The notes beneath the pieces are model-generated. The model was given only the letters and a program-made list of their open reading frames with translations. It did no database searches and was not told the DNA's origin. DNA of 64,000 nt from Pseudomonas sp. LS.1a (GTDB taxonomy: Bacteria > Pseudomonadota > Gammaproteobacteria > Pseudomonadales > Pseudomonadaceae). The translations under genes were made by a program, and so were the position numbers. The DNA is taken from NCBI RefSeq assembly GCF_022533585.1, contig NZ_CP092827.1, forward strand, positions 3,450,001 through 3,514,000, given 5' to 3'. This document shows positions 20,401 through 28,183 of the stretch, one piece after another. Every line of letters begins with the position of its first letter. The stretch's first letter is position 1.

Positions 20401-23139
20401 GCCGGAGGTGCCGCCCAGTACCACATGGTCTTCACCGGTGTAGTGCAGGTAGTTGGTGTCGCTGCCCACGGTATCGGGATTGTCGCGGATCACCAGCGGT
20501 ACGATCTCCACGCCGTTTATCATGATCCCGCCGGTCGGGTCGGCCCGGCCATCGGCGCCCAGCCCGGTGAACTGGTTGGCCTGGTTCACCTCGAGCGTGA
20601 AGGTTGGGGTGAGGAACACAGTGTTGGACAGGTGAGTCACATCCGAGTTGGCCATGATCAGCTTGGCGAAGGAGTTGTTCTCCAGTTCGGTGCCGAAGTT
20701 CATGCCCGCGGTACGCGACAGGTAGTAGAACCGGTCGCCGTTCTGCAGGGCTTCCAGCTGGGTTTCGAAGACGAAGTTGAAGCTGGAACCGAGCATGCCG
20801 CCGAATGGCATTTTCTTCTCGGCCAGGCCACCGACCCAGAAGTCGATGTCATCGACGCCGGTAACGGTCACCCCACTGATATCGTCGGCGGTGCCGGCGA
20901 TACCGTCCGCGCCGGCCAATGTCACGTTGGCATAGGCACCGGTGCCGTTGAGGAAGTCCAGGCGGTCCGCTGGCGCGCCGGCACCGCCAAGCACCAGCGC
21001 CACGGCCGCGGCGCGTTTATCGGCCAGGGTGGTTGCCCCGGTGATGCTGGCGTGGGTGCCGTAGGCGGCGATGAAGTTGATCAGCGACGCCGGGTGCTTG
21101 AGGTGGTCGCCGAAATCGACCCAGCTGATGTACGGCTTGAGCTGGCTGTCGCCGGTTGCAGCATAGAACTCGCGGCGTGCCTCGTTCAGGGTGGGGATGC
21201 CGGTGTCGCGGCCACGGGCGATGTTCAGCGCCGGCAGGTCGAGCGGCAGGCCAAGCAGGTTGTTGCGCAGGGCTTCGGTGACGAACTCGTCGATTTCGTT
21301 GCCCAGCTGGCGGGTGACGCCGCGGATGATCGCGCCGGCCGCTTCATCAGCGGTTGCGCCACTGCCAGCGAATGCCAGCGGGTTGAGGAAGGCGGCGATC
21401 AGGCCAAGCTGCTGATCGGGGTTGTTCGGGTCGGCTGACACCGGGTTGAACGCCGGGTCGAAGCGGTCGACGGTTTCGGTCAGCATCGAGTGGCCGAACC
21501 GATACACCACGTGGGCGAACTCGGCGAGGATGGCCGGGTTGATCGAGGTGTCGTAGCCATTGGGGGCCAGGAACTCGTCGATCTGCGGCTGGATGGTGCG
21601 GGCGAACTCTTCGAACACCAGGTGCTGATACTGCATTTCGGTGCCGAACTTGGCGGCCTGGAACAGCCGCTCGCCGTCCCATACCAGCGCGGCGATTTCA
21701 GCGGGCGTGGTGGGGATGGCAGCGACATCATCGATCAGCCACTGGTTGAGGAACGCCAGGTCACCGGAGGCCAGCAGGGTGTCCTTGGTCTGCTGCACCA
21801 GGCGGTTGTGCTCGGAATGGAAAACGTGGTGCACGGCGGTCAGGCCGATGTTCTCGTTGACCCGGCCGTCGCCTGCAATGTAGTGGGCGTCGAGCAGTTC
21901 GTTGTCGTAGGTAAGGTTGTTGCCACCTGGCCCCACCGGCTGCGCGTTACCGACGGCAGTATCGGCGTCGGCCTGCAGCACACCATTCACGATCACCGGC
22001 GCGGCGTTGTGGGCGATGTCGTCAAGGAAGCCATGCCCGCTGCTCACGGCATTGGCCAAGCTGATGGGCGCGTCGCGGTTGCCTTCGACCAGCGTGGTGA
22101 CGTCGTCGGCGGTACCGGCGATGCCGTCGGCACCATTGCTCACGCGCATCACCACCTGCGGCATGCCGTTGGGCCCGCGCACGAAGTTGCCGTAGGGGTC
22201 GGTGGCCAGCAGTGGCACGCTGTGCACGTCGGCGTCGGTCAGGTTGATGCCGAGCAGGTCGCGGGCCTGGGCCTTGACCACTGCCCAGGTGGCCATACCA
22301 CCGCTTTCGCCACTGCCATCGTCGGCGGTGCCAAAGCGGCCATCGGGGCCCAGGTCACGGTTGGTGATCAGCCGTCCGGTGGCTACCGGGTCGCCTGCGG
22401 CGTTGAGCGTGTATTCACGCAGGAACACCTGGTGCGAGGGGTGCGAGCTGTAGGTCTGGCTCTGGTCGACGAACGGCGAAGTGGTGTTGGTCTGACCATC
22501 GTCGGCGGTGCCCACCACGCCATCGGCGCCAGCGGTACGCACGGCGCGCGGCAGCACCATGAAGTTGGTCGGGCTGTTGGGGTCGAACAGCGGGTCGTCC
22601 GGCTGCAGCGGGATGAACACGAAGTCGGTGCTGCTCTTGGTGACCAGGTCCAGACCGTGGTCGAAGAACTGGCCGAAGAATGTCATCCAGGCGTTGAAGC
22701 CGGCGGTCAGGCCGGCGTCGGGCGACACGTTGGGGATGAAGAACACTTGCGTGTCGTCAGCGGTGCCGAACACCCCATCGATGCCGGGGCTGATCACCGG
22801 AGCAGCACCGCCATTGGCCTCCACCGCAGCCGGGTTGTTCGCCGTCTGATCGACTATCAGGTTGCTGATGGTGCGTGGTTGCGAATCGGTGACCGTGCCG
22901 GTGCCCGCATAATCGCCGCTGAAGGAGGGGCTGAGCAGGCGCAGGAACGAGTTGTCGGAGGCACCGAATTCACTCTGCCCGGTCACCAGGTTGTTGTAGC
23001 TGCCGTCCACGGTGCGCAAACCGAACGGTACCTGGCTGTTGGGCAGCAGGTCGATCAGGTTCGCGCCATCGGCGTGGGCTTCGGCGATGAAAATCTGTTG
23101 CAGGATGAATTCAAGGTCCGACTTGCTGAAATTGGCCAT
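11437..23139 (-). CDS. Giant secreted RTX protein with two tandem haem-peroxidase domains
   Basis: 3900-residue protein predicted to be exported by the divergent type I system. It starts MANFSKSDLEFILQQIFIAE and has no Sec signal. Two animal-type (peroxidase/cyclooxygenase superfamily) domains lie in tandem, each with a distal-His motif FFGQFFDHGLDLVTK (His near residues 161 and 1699) and a proximal-His motif VYRFGHSMLTETVDRF (His near 550 and 2084). Each domain carries five GxDGxxGTADD loops, known as calcium-binding insertions in bacterial peroxidases. RTX nonapeptides (GGxGxDxxx) follow each domain. Then come two Ig/cadherin-like segments (DAPTG, NAPTAGPTVTG), six alternating ~70-residue repeats and a C-terminal RTX block ending ITVTAADFNLVG-like, as type I substrates do. 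KT2440 encodes a similar protein. Likely roles: oxidative chemistry at the cell surface, competition or plant contact. The start at 23139 follows AGGG; the frame continues upstream without support. Confidence 0.9.
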   Translation of the reverse strand: MANFSKSDLEFILQQIFIAEAHADGANLIDLLPNSQVPFGLRTVDGSYNNLVTGQSEFGASDNSFLRLLSPSFSGDYAGTGTVTDSQPRTISNLIVDQTANNPAAVEANGGAAPVISPGIDGVFGTADDTQVFFIPNVSPDAGLTAGFNAWMTFFGQFFDHGLDLVTKSSTDFVFIPLQPDDPLFDPNSPTNFMVLPRAVRTAGADGVVGTADDGQTNTTSPFVDQSQTYSSHPSHQVFLREYTLNAAGDPVATGRLITNRDLGPDGRFGTADDGSGESGGMATWAVVKAQARDLLGINLTDADVHSVPLLATDPYGNFVRGPNGMPQVVMRVSNGADGIAGTADDVTTLVEGNRDAPISLANAVSSGHGFLDDIAHNAAPVIVNGVLQADADTAVGNAQPVGPGGNNLTYDNELLDAHYIAGDGRVNENIGLTAVHHVFHSEHNRLVQQTKDTLLASGDLAFLNQWLIDDVAAIPTTPAEIAALVWDGERLFQAAKFGTEMQYQHLVFEEFARTIQPQIDEFLAPNGYDTSINPAILAEFAHVVYRFGHSMLTETVDRFDPAFNPVSADPNNPDQQLGLIAAFLNPLAFAGSGATADEAAGAIIRGVTRQLGNEIDEFVTEALRNNLLGLPLDLPALNIARGRDTGIPTLNEARREFYAATGDSQLKPYISWVDFGDHLKHPASLINFIAAYGTHASITGATTLADKRAAAVALVLGGAGAPADRLDFLNGTGAYANVTLAGADGIAGTADDISGVTVTGVDDIDFWVGGLAEKKMPFGGMLGSSFNFVFETQLEALQNGDRFYYLSRTAGMNFGTELENNSFAKLIMANSDVTHLSNTVFLTPTFTLEVNQANQFTGLGADGRADPTGGIMINGVEIVPLVIRDNPDTVGSDTNYLHYTGEDHVVLGGTSGNDIIISGEGDDTVYGDAGNDTLEGGAGNDAVLGGAGDDIITDSFGDNRLEGNDGNDVIVAGSMLAAGNLILGGNGQDFIVTTEDITTTFGGQGDDFILGAKTNLPPTGNEGDDWIEKGTQDGAPGDNFAPLLGDEVVGNDIFVGGGGFDEMIGEGGDDIFVGSDAQDKMDGMSGFDWVTNKNDQVGVTVDLTLAALAQPHGNAPNQNAGVFNPVGASPASILDRFAEVEGVSGSNFADVLKGDNVDAVTIVNHGGATGSALTNVALIRGLQQFLADAGLPTTGFATGNIMLGGNGSDLIEGRGGDDLIDGDKWLNVRIAVYAADDVNHTGPEIASFDSMVDMIPFMLDRTYNPGQLKAVREILPGTSTGGAAFDTAVFSGIQGEYTVTQNTKGTLDTSDDVWTVTDNVAGRDGVDTLLHIERLQFADSQRVLVEGLNAQPTGSPAITDGNGGAITVGDVLTVNVAGVLDADNISAGNPQGTLADRSVSYYWQFEATPGSGVFEDIILLPAGDLAFQSADGTTFKVSPDLAGLALRVKAIYQDAHGTTEVLFSQPTAVVQPGAPVVVTPATPVVDATAGGAGLHMVRSDLNFILDQIKIAEADANGADILSLLPNIRAPLGLRAVDGSNNNLMNLNGINNTEFGASDNVFPRLTDPVFNPAEGAPAGFFGPGSPAIPGSSYQQTSGPVFDSQPRTISNLVVDQTSNNPAAYATAYDPGADGVLNFGAVGNDDVLKDGVRIVASPGLDGQFGTADDHDVYLFENTAADAGLSAPFNAWMTFFGQFFDHGLDLVTKGGSGTIYIPLQPDDPLYVEGGFTNFMVVTRATNLPGADGVLGTADDIHEHTNTTTPFVDQNQTYSSHPSHQVFLRAYVLTDDGPVATGRLITNRDLGADGKYGTADDTEIGGMATWKVVKAQARDVLGINLTDADVDNVPLLATDAYGNFIKGPNGYPMVIMKGLDGIAGTADDQQVEGNPAAPLDLTNAVRTGHQFLADIAHNAVPVFSAGVLAPDADSVAGNAVPVNPQTGANLAYDNELLDAHYIAGDGRVNENIGLTAVHAIFHSEHNRLVAQTKDTVLDSGDLAFINEWLLNPLTALPANQAEIDALVWNGERLFQAAKFGTEMQYQHLVFEEFARTVQPRVDLFFAPTQVYDVDLDASIVAEFAHTVYRFGHSMLTETVDRFNVDFTVIGDPNSANPDQQLGLIAAFLNPLAYAASGVTPEDATSAIVRGVTRQAGNEIDEFVTEALRNNLLGLPLDLPAINIARGRDVGIPSLNAVRRDIYAQTGDTQLKPYTSWVDLVQHLKHPESLINFIAAYGTHSTITGAVTLLEKRAAAMALVFGGDGAPADRLDFLNSTGAYANVTLPGKDGVLGTADDLRAVTVTGVDAIDLWIGGLAEAKTPFGGMLGTTFNFVFENQMEKLQDGDRFYYLERTAGLSMNAELESNSFAKLIMANTSATHLPGLVFSDPGFYLEVDQSKQFNEGLGSADPLGENGEQVVFRDSPLTAGPDTNYIRYAGAEHIVLGGTDGDDILVSSEGDDTVWGDGGNDRIEGGDGNDQLRGGTGDDIISDMGGDDNIQGGDGNDVLHGGNGINLIIGGFGNDFIVTGEDASEAIGGQGNDFILGSKANEQDMGNEGDDWIEKGTSDGAPGDNFDPLGNDPVIGHDVFIGGNENDKFNGEGGDDIMVGSLGFGDRYIGGSGYDWATFKGLAQGVTIDYSDRFFDVPPVPGSGASALVRFDIMEGLSGSAHGDFLRGDSETAATLPTNGANGSVLTNINLIDGLAGLLAAGATFYDGGNIILGGSGSDLIEGRGGDDILDGDKWLNVRISVRANSDGTGPEIASYDSMEPMVPLMLNGTYNPGQLVIIREILNGTDSYDTAVFSGVSTDYSVVVDGNSVIVTDLVAGRDGVDHLTGIERLQFSDSSQASGVGTAVNAGPTGHLAILDAATGLRNDTSVSGQLLRVSNVAVHDADNVGAGNASGAVNGPIAYYWQVERLPGSGVYEDITFVAAGEVSRAIGSTYRVTDDVAGLNIRVRGVYQDTKGTLEIVDSSPNNAPTAGPTVTGLLVQNQTLTANTATIVDADGLSNPQFTFQWQSNRGLGWVNIAGAISSTFVLTQEQVGQNMRVLVSYVDDVGVHESIASDILDPVANVNDAPTGAVLISDTTPDQGQTLTALTGGIADLDGLGAFSFQWQQGSGTTFTDIAGATTATFTPGPSQGHFQLRVLVRYTDGFGALETVTSAPTAEVPAVPGVTLVGTTAADTLTGTVGDDVLLGLAGNDTLIGLTGFDQLFGGDGDDTLDGGEGNDTLDGGAGNDVLNGGLGADAMTGGTGNDTFVIDNAGDTISEAAGGGSDQVQTNLASYTLGANLENLSFTGTGNFIGVGNPLANTIVGGAGNDFLNGGAGIDQLVGGAGNDSYVVDNAADVPVEQAGGGTDLVRTTLANWTLGNNLENLRYFGVANFTGTGNALDNVITGGSGNDILTGNAGNDTLDGGLGTDTMIGGAGDDTFVVDNAADVVVEVLGGGSDLVRTSLTSYTLAANLESLSFTGTGNFTGVGNGLANTIVGAAGNDFLNGGAGIDLLVGGAGNDSYVVDNAGDVLVEQAGAGTDLVRTTLTSWTLGNNLENLAYFGAANFVGTGNGLNNVIIGGSGNDVLNGGAGSDAMAGGAGNDTYVVDNVGDTVTEAAGGGTDQVQTSLASYTLGANVENLSFTGTGNFSGVGNGLANTIVGGAGSDFLNGGSGIDQMVGGAGNDSYVVDNAGDVLVEQAGGGTDLVRTTLTSWTLGNNLENLRYFGAANFTGTGNALNNVITGGSGNDTLTGGAGNDQLLGGIGNDTLDAGDDNDSLDGGLGDDILNGGAGSDTLFGDDGNDILSGGSGNDFINGAAGNDTVNGGAGDDTMMATDGNDVFQFAAGFGNDLIINFDSDATGGQDLLDITAFNITAATFAANVTIADDGADTLVSIGATDSIRLVGVADATTVTAADFNLVG
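11930..13560 (-). repeat. Repeat array in the C-terminal RTX region of the peroxidase gene
   Basis: Six ~70-residue units alternate between type A (LENLSFTGTGNF) and type B (LENLRYFGAANF), each ending with GGxGND nonapeptides. At DNA level the A+B pair repeats about every 490-520 bases (for example gaagttggcggcaccgaagt near 12012, a near copy near 12501 and another near 13021). The similarity makes slippage or recombination and assembly collapse likely here. Confidence 0.8.
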
Positions 23140-23683
23140 TTCAAATTGCCCTCGATCTGTCGGGAGATGACACAGGGCAACAGGGTCCTTCCCGCGCCCA
23201 GTCAGTATTGACGTGCGCAGATACTGGTTCTGTGTTCCAGGCGCAGGGCGCACAACACGCTTGTGCCGGCCCCACTGGCCTTCTCATTCGCAAGCCGGCA
23301 CCCACTGTCCGGGGGCGTTGTTAAGCATGCGATACAGCTGTAACGCACATGCATCGACCCCAGCTCGCACAGGGTCCGAATACATCAGACTAAAGTCGCA
23401 GGCGAAAAGCTTGTCAATATTTCGTCGAAAAAAACACCACACGGTGATAATGCGTTGCAAATAGCTGTTTTATTGGCACTTATGAAAACTTCAAAGACCC
23501 GATAGAGCGAAACGATATTACCGTCCATGTCGCTGCAACCTACGCTCCAGCATGTGGGAGCTACGCAGCGTTTTGGACCATTCGCCATAAGAGCGATCCG
23601 CCTGCGAGCCAGCCAGAAGCCACGACTACCGCTGTACGGGGCGCCGCAAGGGCTTCCCGATTTGCGATAAAAGGGAGGCCCCG
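23140..23683. promoter_or_regulatory. Divergent intergenic region between peroxidase and exporter genes
   Basis: About 540 bases with no convincing gene. It is clearly more AT-rich than the surroundings between about 23395 and 23520 (runs such as CGTCGAAAAAAACACC) and must hold both outward promoters. I could not recognise a known operator. The exporter gene has an AGGGAGG ribosome binding site at its right end. Confidence 0.5.
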
Positions 23684-25420
23684 ATGCACAAGCCACCACG
23701 CACTCGTTCCGAGCTGGCCGACGTGCTGTTCCGCCTGCGCCGTAGCTTTTTTGCCTTGGCCGCCTTCAGCGGTGTCATAAACGTCATGATGTTGACGCCA
23801 GCAATTTATATGTTGCAGGTGTACGACCGCGCTCTTGTCAGCCGCAACGTCACCACCCTGAGCATGCTCACCCTGCTGGTGATCGGTTTGTTCATGCTGA
23901 TGTCAGCCCTGGAGATGGTCCGCACCCGCGTGCTGATCCGGGTAGGCAACTTCCTCGACATGGACCTCAACCGACGCATCTTCAGCGCCGCCTTCGAGCG
24001 CAACCTGAGCCGCGCCGGCGGCAACCCGGCCCAGGCCCTGCAGGACCTCGCGCAGGTGCGGCAGTTTCTGACCGGCAACGGCCTGTTCGCCTTCTTCGAT
24101 GCCCCCTGGACGCCGATCTACCTGCTGGTCAGCTACCTGATCCACCCACTGCTGGGGCTGGTCACGCTGATCGGCTCGCTGATTCTGGTGGGCCTGGCCT
24201 ACCTCACCGAAAAGGCCACGCAAAAACCCTTGGCCGAAGCCAACCAGGCGGCCATGTCGTCGGCCAGCTACGCCAACAACAACCTGCGCAACGCCGAAGT
24301 GATCGAAGCCATGGGCATGCTGCCGGCGATCGGCAAGCGCTGGTACCAGGGCCACTTGCGCATCCTGCAGATGCAGACCCTGGCCTCCGACCGCGCCGCG
24401 CTGATCAGCAGCACCGGGCGCTTCGTGCGCATTACCTTGCAGTCGGTAATCCTTGGCGCCGGCGCACTGTTGGCAATCGAAGGCAAGATCACCCCCGGCA
24501 TGATGATCGCCTGCTCGATCCTCACCGGCCGCGCCCTGGCCCCGGTAGAGCAGGTGATCGCCGCGTGGAAGCAACTGCTGGGCTGCCGTTCCGCCTGGGG
24601 CCGGCTCAACGACCTGCTGCACGACTACCCGCAGCGGCCACCGAGCATGTCGCTACAGCGGCCACTGGGCATGCTGGCCGTGGAAAACGTGATCGCTGGC
24701 GCCCCCGGCACCAGCAACAACATCGTGCGTGGGGTCAGCTTCAGCCTGGTCCCGGGTGAAAGCCTGGGCATCATCGGCCCTTCGGCCTCCGGCAAGTCCA
24801 CCCTCGCCCGCCTGCTGGTAGGCGTGTGGCCGACCCAGGCCGGCAAGGTGCGCCTGGACGGTGCCGATATCTTCACCTGGAACAAAGCCGAACTGGGGCC
24901 GTGGATCGGCTACCTGCCGCAGGACGTGGAGTTGTTCGAGGGCACCATCGCCGAGAACATCGCACGCTTCGCAGAAGTGGACAGCGAGGCGGTGATCCGC
25001 GCTGCCCGCAGCAGCGGCGTGCACGACATGATCCTGCGCTTCCCGCAGGGCTACGACACTCGTCTGGCCGCCGACGGCAGCCCGCTGTCCGGTGGCCAGA
25101 AGCAACGCATTGCCCTGGCCCGTGCGCTGTATGGCGAGCCGAACCTGGTAGTGCTGGACGAGCCCAACGCCAACCTCGATGACGTTGGCGAAAAGGCCCT
25201 GGTCGATGCGCTGGCCGAACTCAAGGCACGCGGTGCCACGGTAATCCTGATTTCCCACCGGCCCAATGTGCTGTGTGCGGTCGACAAGGTGCTGATGCTG
25301 CGTGACGGCGCTGTACACATGCTCGGCAGCCGCGACGAAGTGTTCGCGGCGCTGCGCAAGGCCAGCGTGATCCCGGCGGCAACCGCTGCGCCGCTGGCTT
25401 CGGTAAAAGCACGGGAGTGA
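23684..25420 (+). CDS. Type I secretion ABC transporter (PrtD/AprD type)
   Basis: Inner-membrane ATPase of a type I secretion system, 578 residues. It has an N-terminal membrane domain (about 20-310, six helices; FFALAAFSGVINVMMLTPAI) without a C39 peptidase domain, as in protease/RTX exporters, and a C-terminal nucleotide-binding domain with GPSASGKST, LSGGQKQRIALARAL and VVLDEPNANLDD. It recognises the C-terminal secretion signal of the substrate. Divergent from the giant peroxidase gene and followed at 6 and 0 bases by the adaptor and outer-membrane genes, so the peroxidase is its probable cargo. Confidence 0.93.
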   Translation: MHKPPRTRSELADVLFRLRRSFFALAAFSGVINVMMLTPAIYMLQVYDRALVSRNVTTLSMLTLLVIGLFMLMSALEMVRTRVLIRVGNFLDMDLNRRIFSAAFERNLSRAGGNPAQALQDLAQVRQFLTGNGLFAFFDAPWTPIYLLVSYLIHPLLGLVTLIGSLILVGLAYLTEKATQKPLAEANQAAMSSASYANNNLRNAEVIEAMGMLPAIGKRWYQGHLRILQMQTLASDRAALISSTGRFVRITLQSVILGAGALLAIEGKITPGMMIACSILTGRALAPVEQVIAAWKQLLGCRSAWGRLNDLLHDYPQRPPSMSLQRPLGMLAVENVIAGAPGTSNNIVRGVSFSLVPGESLGIIGPSASGKSTLARLLVGVWPTQAGKVRLDGADIFTWNKAELGPWIGYLPQDVELFEGTIAENIARFAEVDSEAVIRAARSSGVHDMILRFPQGYDTRLAADGSPLSGGQKQRIALARALYGEPNLVVLDEPNANLDDVGEKALVDALAELKARGATVILISHRPNVLCAVDKVLMLRDGAVHMLGSRDEVFAALRKASVIPAATAAPLASVKARE

Positions 25421-25426
25421 TCGATC

Positions 25427-26767
25427 ATGCAGATGACCCAACACACCGAATTGATTCCCGCCGAGGCCCGCAACGGGATCGACCTGGACATGGGCCGGCC
25501 GGCACGCTGGGGCGTATGGATGGTCATCGCCGGCTTTGGCGGCTTCCTGCTGTGGTCGTGCCTGGCGCCACTGGATGCCGGGGTGGTCGCCACCGGCACG
25601 GTCAAGGTCACCAGCAACCGCAAGGCCGTACAGCACCTGACCGGCGGCACGGTCGAGGCAATCCTGGTGCGCGAAGGCGATATGGTGAAGAAAGGCCAGG
25701 AGGTGGTACGCCTCGACGCCCTGCGCGCAGTGGCCGAACAGGGCGCAGTCAGTGCCCAGTACATCGTCAGCAAGACCGTGGAAAACCGCCTGGAAGCCGA
25801 GCGCGATGGCCGCGACACGGTCACCTTCGACCCAGCCCTGCTCAAGCACTACGGCAACGACCCGCGCCTGCTGGCAGCCATGGACCTGCAACAACGCCTG
25901 CTGGACACCCGCCGCGCGGGCCTTGCCGGTGAACTGAGCATCCTCGAGGAAAACCTCGCCGCCACTGCGGTACAGCTCAAGGGCCTGCAGCAGGTGTACG
26001 GCGCCCGTGCCTCGCAGATTGGCTTCCTCAACCAGGAACTGCAAGGCACCCGCGTGCTGGCCGCCGAAGGCTACGTGCCACGCAACCGCCTGCTGGAGCT
26101 GGAGCGCAACAATGCCGACCTGTCCGCCGGCCAGGCGGAAAACCTCAACAACATTGCCCGCACGCGCAGCCAGGCCACCGAGATCAAGCTGCGCATGCTG
26201 CAACGCCAGCACGACTACCTCAAGGAAGTGGAGTCGCAACTGACCGATACCGCCAAGGAGAACACCACCCTGGCCGACCGCCTGCGCGCGCTGGACTACG
26301 AAGTGACCCACACGGTGATCCGCTCGCCGATCGACGGCATGGTCCAGGCCCTGAGCATTGCCACGGTCGGCGGCATCATCCAGCCTGGGGTCAAGATCAT
26401 GGAGGTGGTGCCGCTCGACCAGCCGCTGCAGGTCGACGCGATGATCCCGGTACAGGCCATCGACAAGATGGTCCCGGGCCTGGACGTGGACCTCGCCTTC
26501 CCGGCCTTCAACCATGCGAAGACGCCGAACATCCCAGGGCGGGTCAAGACCATCTCCGCCGACCGCCTGATGGACGAAGAAAGCAAACAGCCGTACTACC
26601 TGGCCCAGGTTGAGGTGACGCAGGACGGCATGGGCCTGCTGGGCAGCAATCACATCCGCCCCGGCATGCCGGCCACCGTCACCATCAAGACTGGCGAGCG
26701 CAACCTGCTAAGCTACCTGCTAAAACCGATGCTCGAACGCGTGGACGCCTCGTTCAAGGAGCAGTGA
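25427..26767 (+). CDS. Type I secretion membrane fusion protein (HlyD/PrtE/AprE)
   Basis: Periplasmic adaptor, 446 residues, joining the ABC exporter to the outer-membrane channel. It has a short cytoplasmic N-terminus, one membrane helix (about 25-45; VWMVIAGFGGFLLWSCLAPL), a lipoyl/barrel-sandwich half (VEAILVREGDMVKKGQEVVR), a long coiled-coil hairpin (about 110-290), and a C-terminal beta-barrel (GMPATVTIKTGERNLLSYLL). It starts six bases after the ABC gene and its TGA abuts the ATG of the next gene. Confidence 0.93.
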   Translation: MQMTQHTELIPAEARNGIDLDMGRPARWGVWMVIAGFGGFLLWSCLAPLDAGVVATGTVKVTSNRKAVQHLTGGTVEAILVREGDMVKKGQEVVRLDALRAVAEQGAVSAQYIVSKTVENRLEAERDGRDTVTFDPALLKHYGNDPRLLAAMDLQQRLLDTRRAGLAGELSILEENLAATAVQLKGLQQVYGARASQIGFLNQELQGTRVLAAEGYVPRNRLLELERNNADLSAGQAENLNNIARTRSQATEIKLRMLQRQHDYLKEVESQLTDTAKENTTLADRLRALDYEVTHTVIRSPIDGMVQALSIATVGGIIQPGVKIMEVVPLDQPLQVDAMIPVQAIDKMVPGLDVDLAFPAFNHAKTPNIPGRVKTISADRLMDEESKQPYYLAQVEVTQDGMGLLGSNHIRPGMPATVTIKTGERNLLSYLLKPMLERVDASFKEQ

Positions 26768-28096
26768 ATGAATCACCGGTGCCTGATGCTTTGCCTGTTG
26801 GGGTTGTCCGCACAGACCAGTGCCATGGACCTGAAACAAGCCTGGGACCTGCTGCAGTACCAGGGCCCGATCTACCGCGCCGCGGTGCACGAGAAAGAAG
26901 CCGGCAGCGAGAACCGCGCCATCGGCCAGGCCGGCCTGCTACCGCAGATCAACGCGGCTGGCTACTTCAACAAGGTCAATGGCAGCCAGCGGCAGAGTGG
27001 CCGGGACAGCGACCTGGACTATGACTCCAAGGGCGCCAACGTGCGTTTGCGCCAACCGCTGTTCAACAAGCAGAAGATGGCCGAATACCGTCAGGGCCAG
27101 CAACGTGCCGACTACAGCGTGGCAGTGTTCGACGCCAAGAGCCAGGACGCTGCGGTGCGCCTGGCCGACGCTTACTTCGACGTGCTGCTGGCCAGCGAAA
27201 CCATCACCCTGGCCAAGGCCAAGCTGAATGCCTTCGAAGAGCAGCTGGCGTCGGCGAAGCGGCGCATGGAGCTGGGTGCCGGCACCATCACCGACATCGA
27301 CGAGTCGGTGGCCCGCCGCGACCTGGCCGAGGCTGACCTGATCGAGGCCCAGGACAACCTGGTCAACGCCCGCCGCAAGCTGGAGGAATACATCGGTGAA
27401 ACCCCGCAGTCGCTGACCACCTTGCAGCCAGGCTTCAACACACCGCCCCTGATACCGGGCAACCTGCAGGACTGGCTGGTCAAGGCCCAGGCCGACAGCC
27501 CGTTGATTCATGCGCGCCGGCACAGCTACGAGCTGGCCGAAGAAGAAGTGAAGCGCGCCCGCGCCGGGCACTGGCCGACCCTGGATTTCGTGGCGGGCTA
27601 TACCGCTGGCAGCAGCCAGTCGATTTCCGAACTGAACCAGCGCAACCACTACAGCTCGATCGGGCTGGAGCTGAACATTCCGCTGTACAGCGGTGGCGGT
27701 ACCAGTGCCCTCACCCGCCAGGCCAGTGCCAACAGTTCCAAGGCCCTGGATGAACTGGACGCCACGCGCCAGGAAGTGATTTCCGGCACCACTCGCGAGT
27801 ACCGCGGCGTGCAGAGTGGCGCCTTGCGCATTCAGGCGCTGGAAAAGGCTGTGGCGTCCAACGAACGCTCGCTGCTTTCGGCCCGCAAGGGCTTCAAGGA
27901 AGGCGGCACCAGCACCAACTCCGATGTGCTCAATGCCGAAGAGTTGCTGTATGACGCCCGCCACGACCTGTTCGAGGCGAAGTTGAACTACCTGATGTCG
28001 CGGCTGCGCCTGGCGTCGTCGGTGGGTAGCCTGGGGGATGACGATATCCAGCAGATCAACGATTACCTTGGACCGGAACTGGTGGTGAGCAACTGA
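26768..28096 (+). CDS. Type I secretion outer-membrane channel (TolC/PrtF/AprF)
   Basis: TolC-family outer-membrane protein, 442 residues, with a signal peptide (MNHRCLMLCLLGLSAQTSAM) and two internally similar OEP repeats rich in coiled coil (AYFDVLLASETITLAKAKL; SNERSLLSARKGFKEGGTST). It completes the secretion tunnel. The gene is directly joined to the adaptor gene, so all three are surely co-transcribed. Confidence 0.93.
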   Translation: MNHRCLMLCLLGLSAQTSAMDLKQAWDLLQYQGPIYRAAVHEKEAGSENRAIGQAGLLPQINAAGYFNKVNGSQRQSGRDSDLDYDSKGANVRLRQPLFNKQKMAEYRQGQQRADYSVAVFDAKSQDAAVRLADAYFDVLLASETITLAKAKLNAFEEQLASAKRRMELGAGTITDIDESVARRDLAEADLIEAQDNLVNARRKLEEYIGETPQSLTTLQPGFNTPPLIPGNLQDWLVKAQADSPLIHARRHSYELAEEEVKRARAGHWPTLDFVAGYTAGSSQSISELNQRNHYSSIGLELNIPLYSGGGTSALTRQASANSSKALDELDATRQEVISGTTREYRGVQSGALRIQALEKAVASNERSLLSARKGFKEGGTSTNSDVLNAEELLYDARHDLFEAKLNYLMSRLRLASSVGSLGDDDIQQINDYLGPELVVSN

Positions 28097-28183
28097 CTAT
28101 CGGCCCGCTCCCACAGCGGCGCCTACCGCATTTTGTTCCATTTCAGGCTATGATCGGTCACCCCGCCGCGGACGCCCTGACCT

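Noticed and set aside
11437..23139. LapA-type adhesin
   Set aside because: RTX repeats and type I export are shared, but there are no VWA domain, no retention module and no lapD/lapG neighbours; peroxidase motifs define the protein.
19144..23211. Two further long plus-strand frames opposite the peroxidase gene
   Set aside because: Same reason; they mirror the repeated minus-strand sequence and have no ribosome binding sites or recognisable families.
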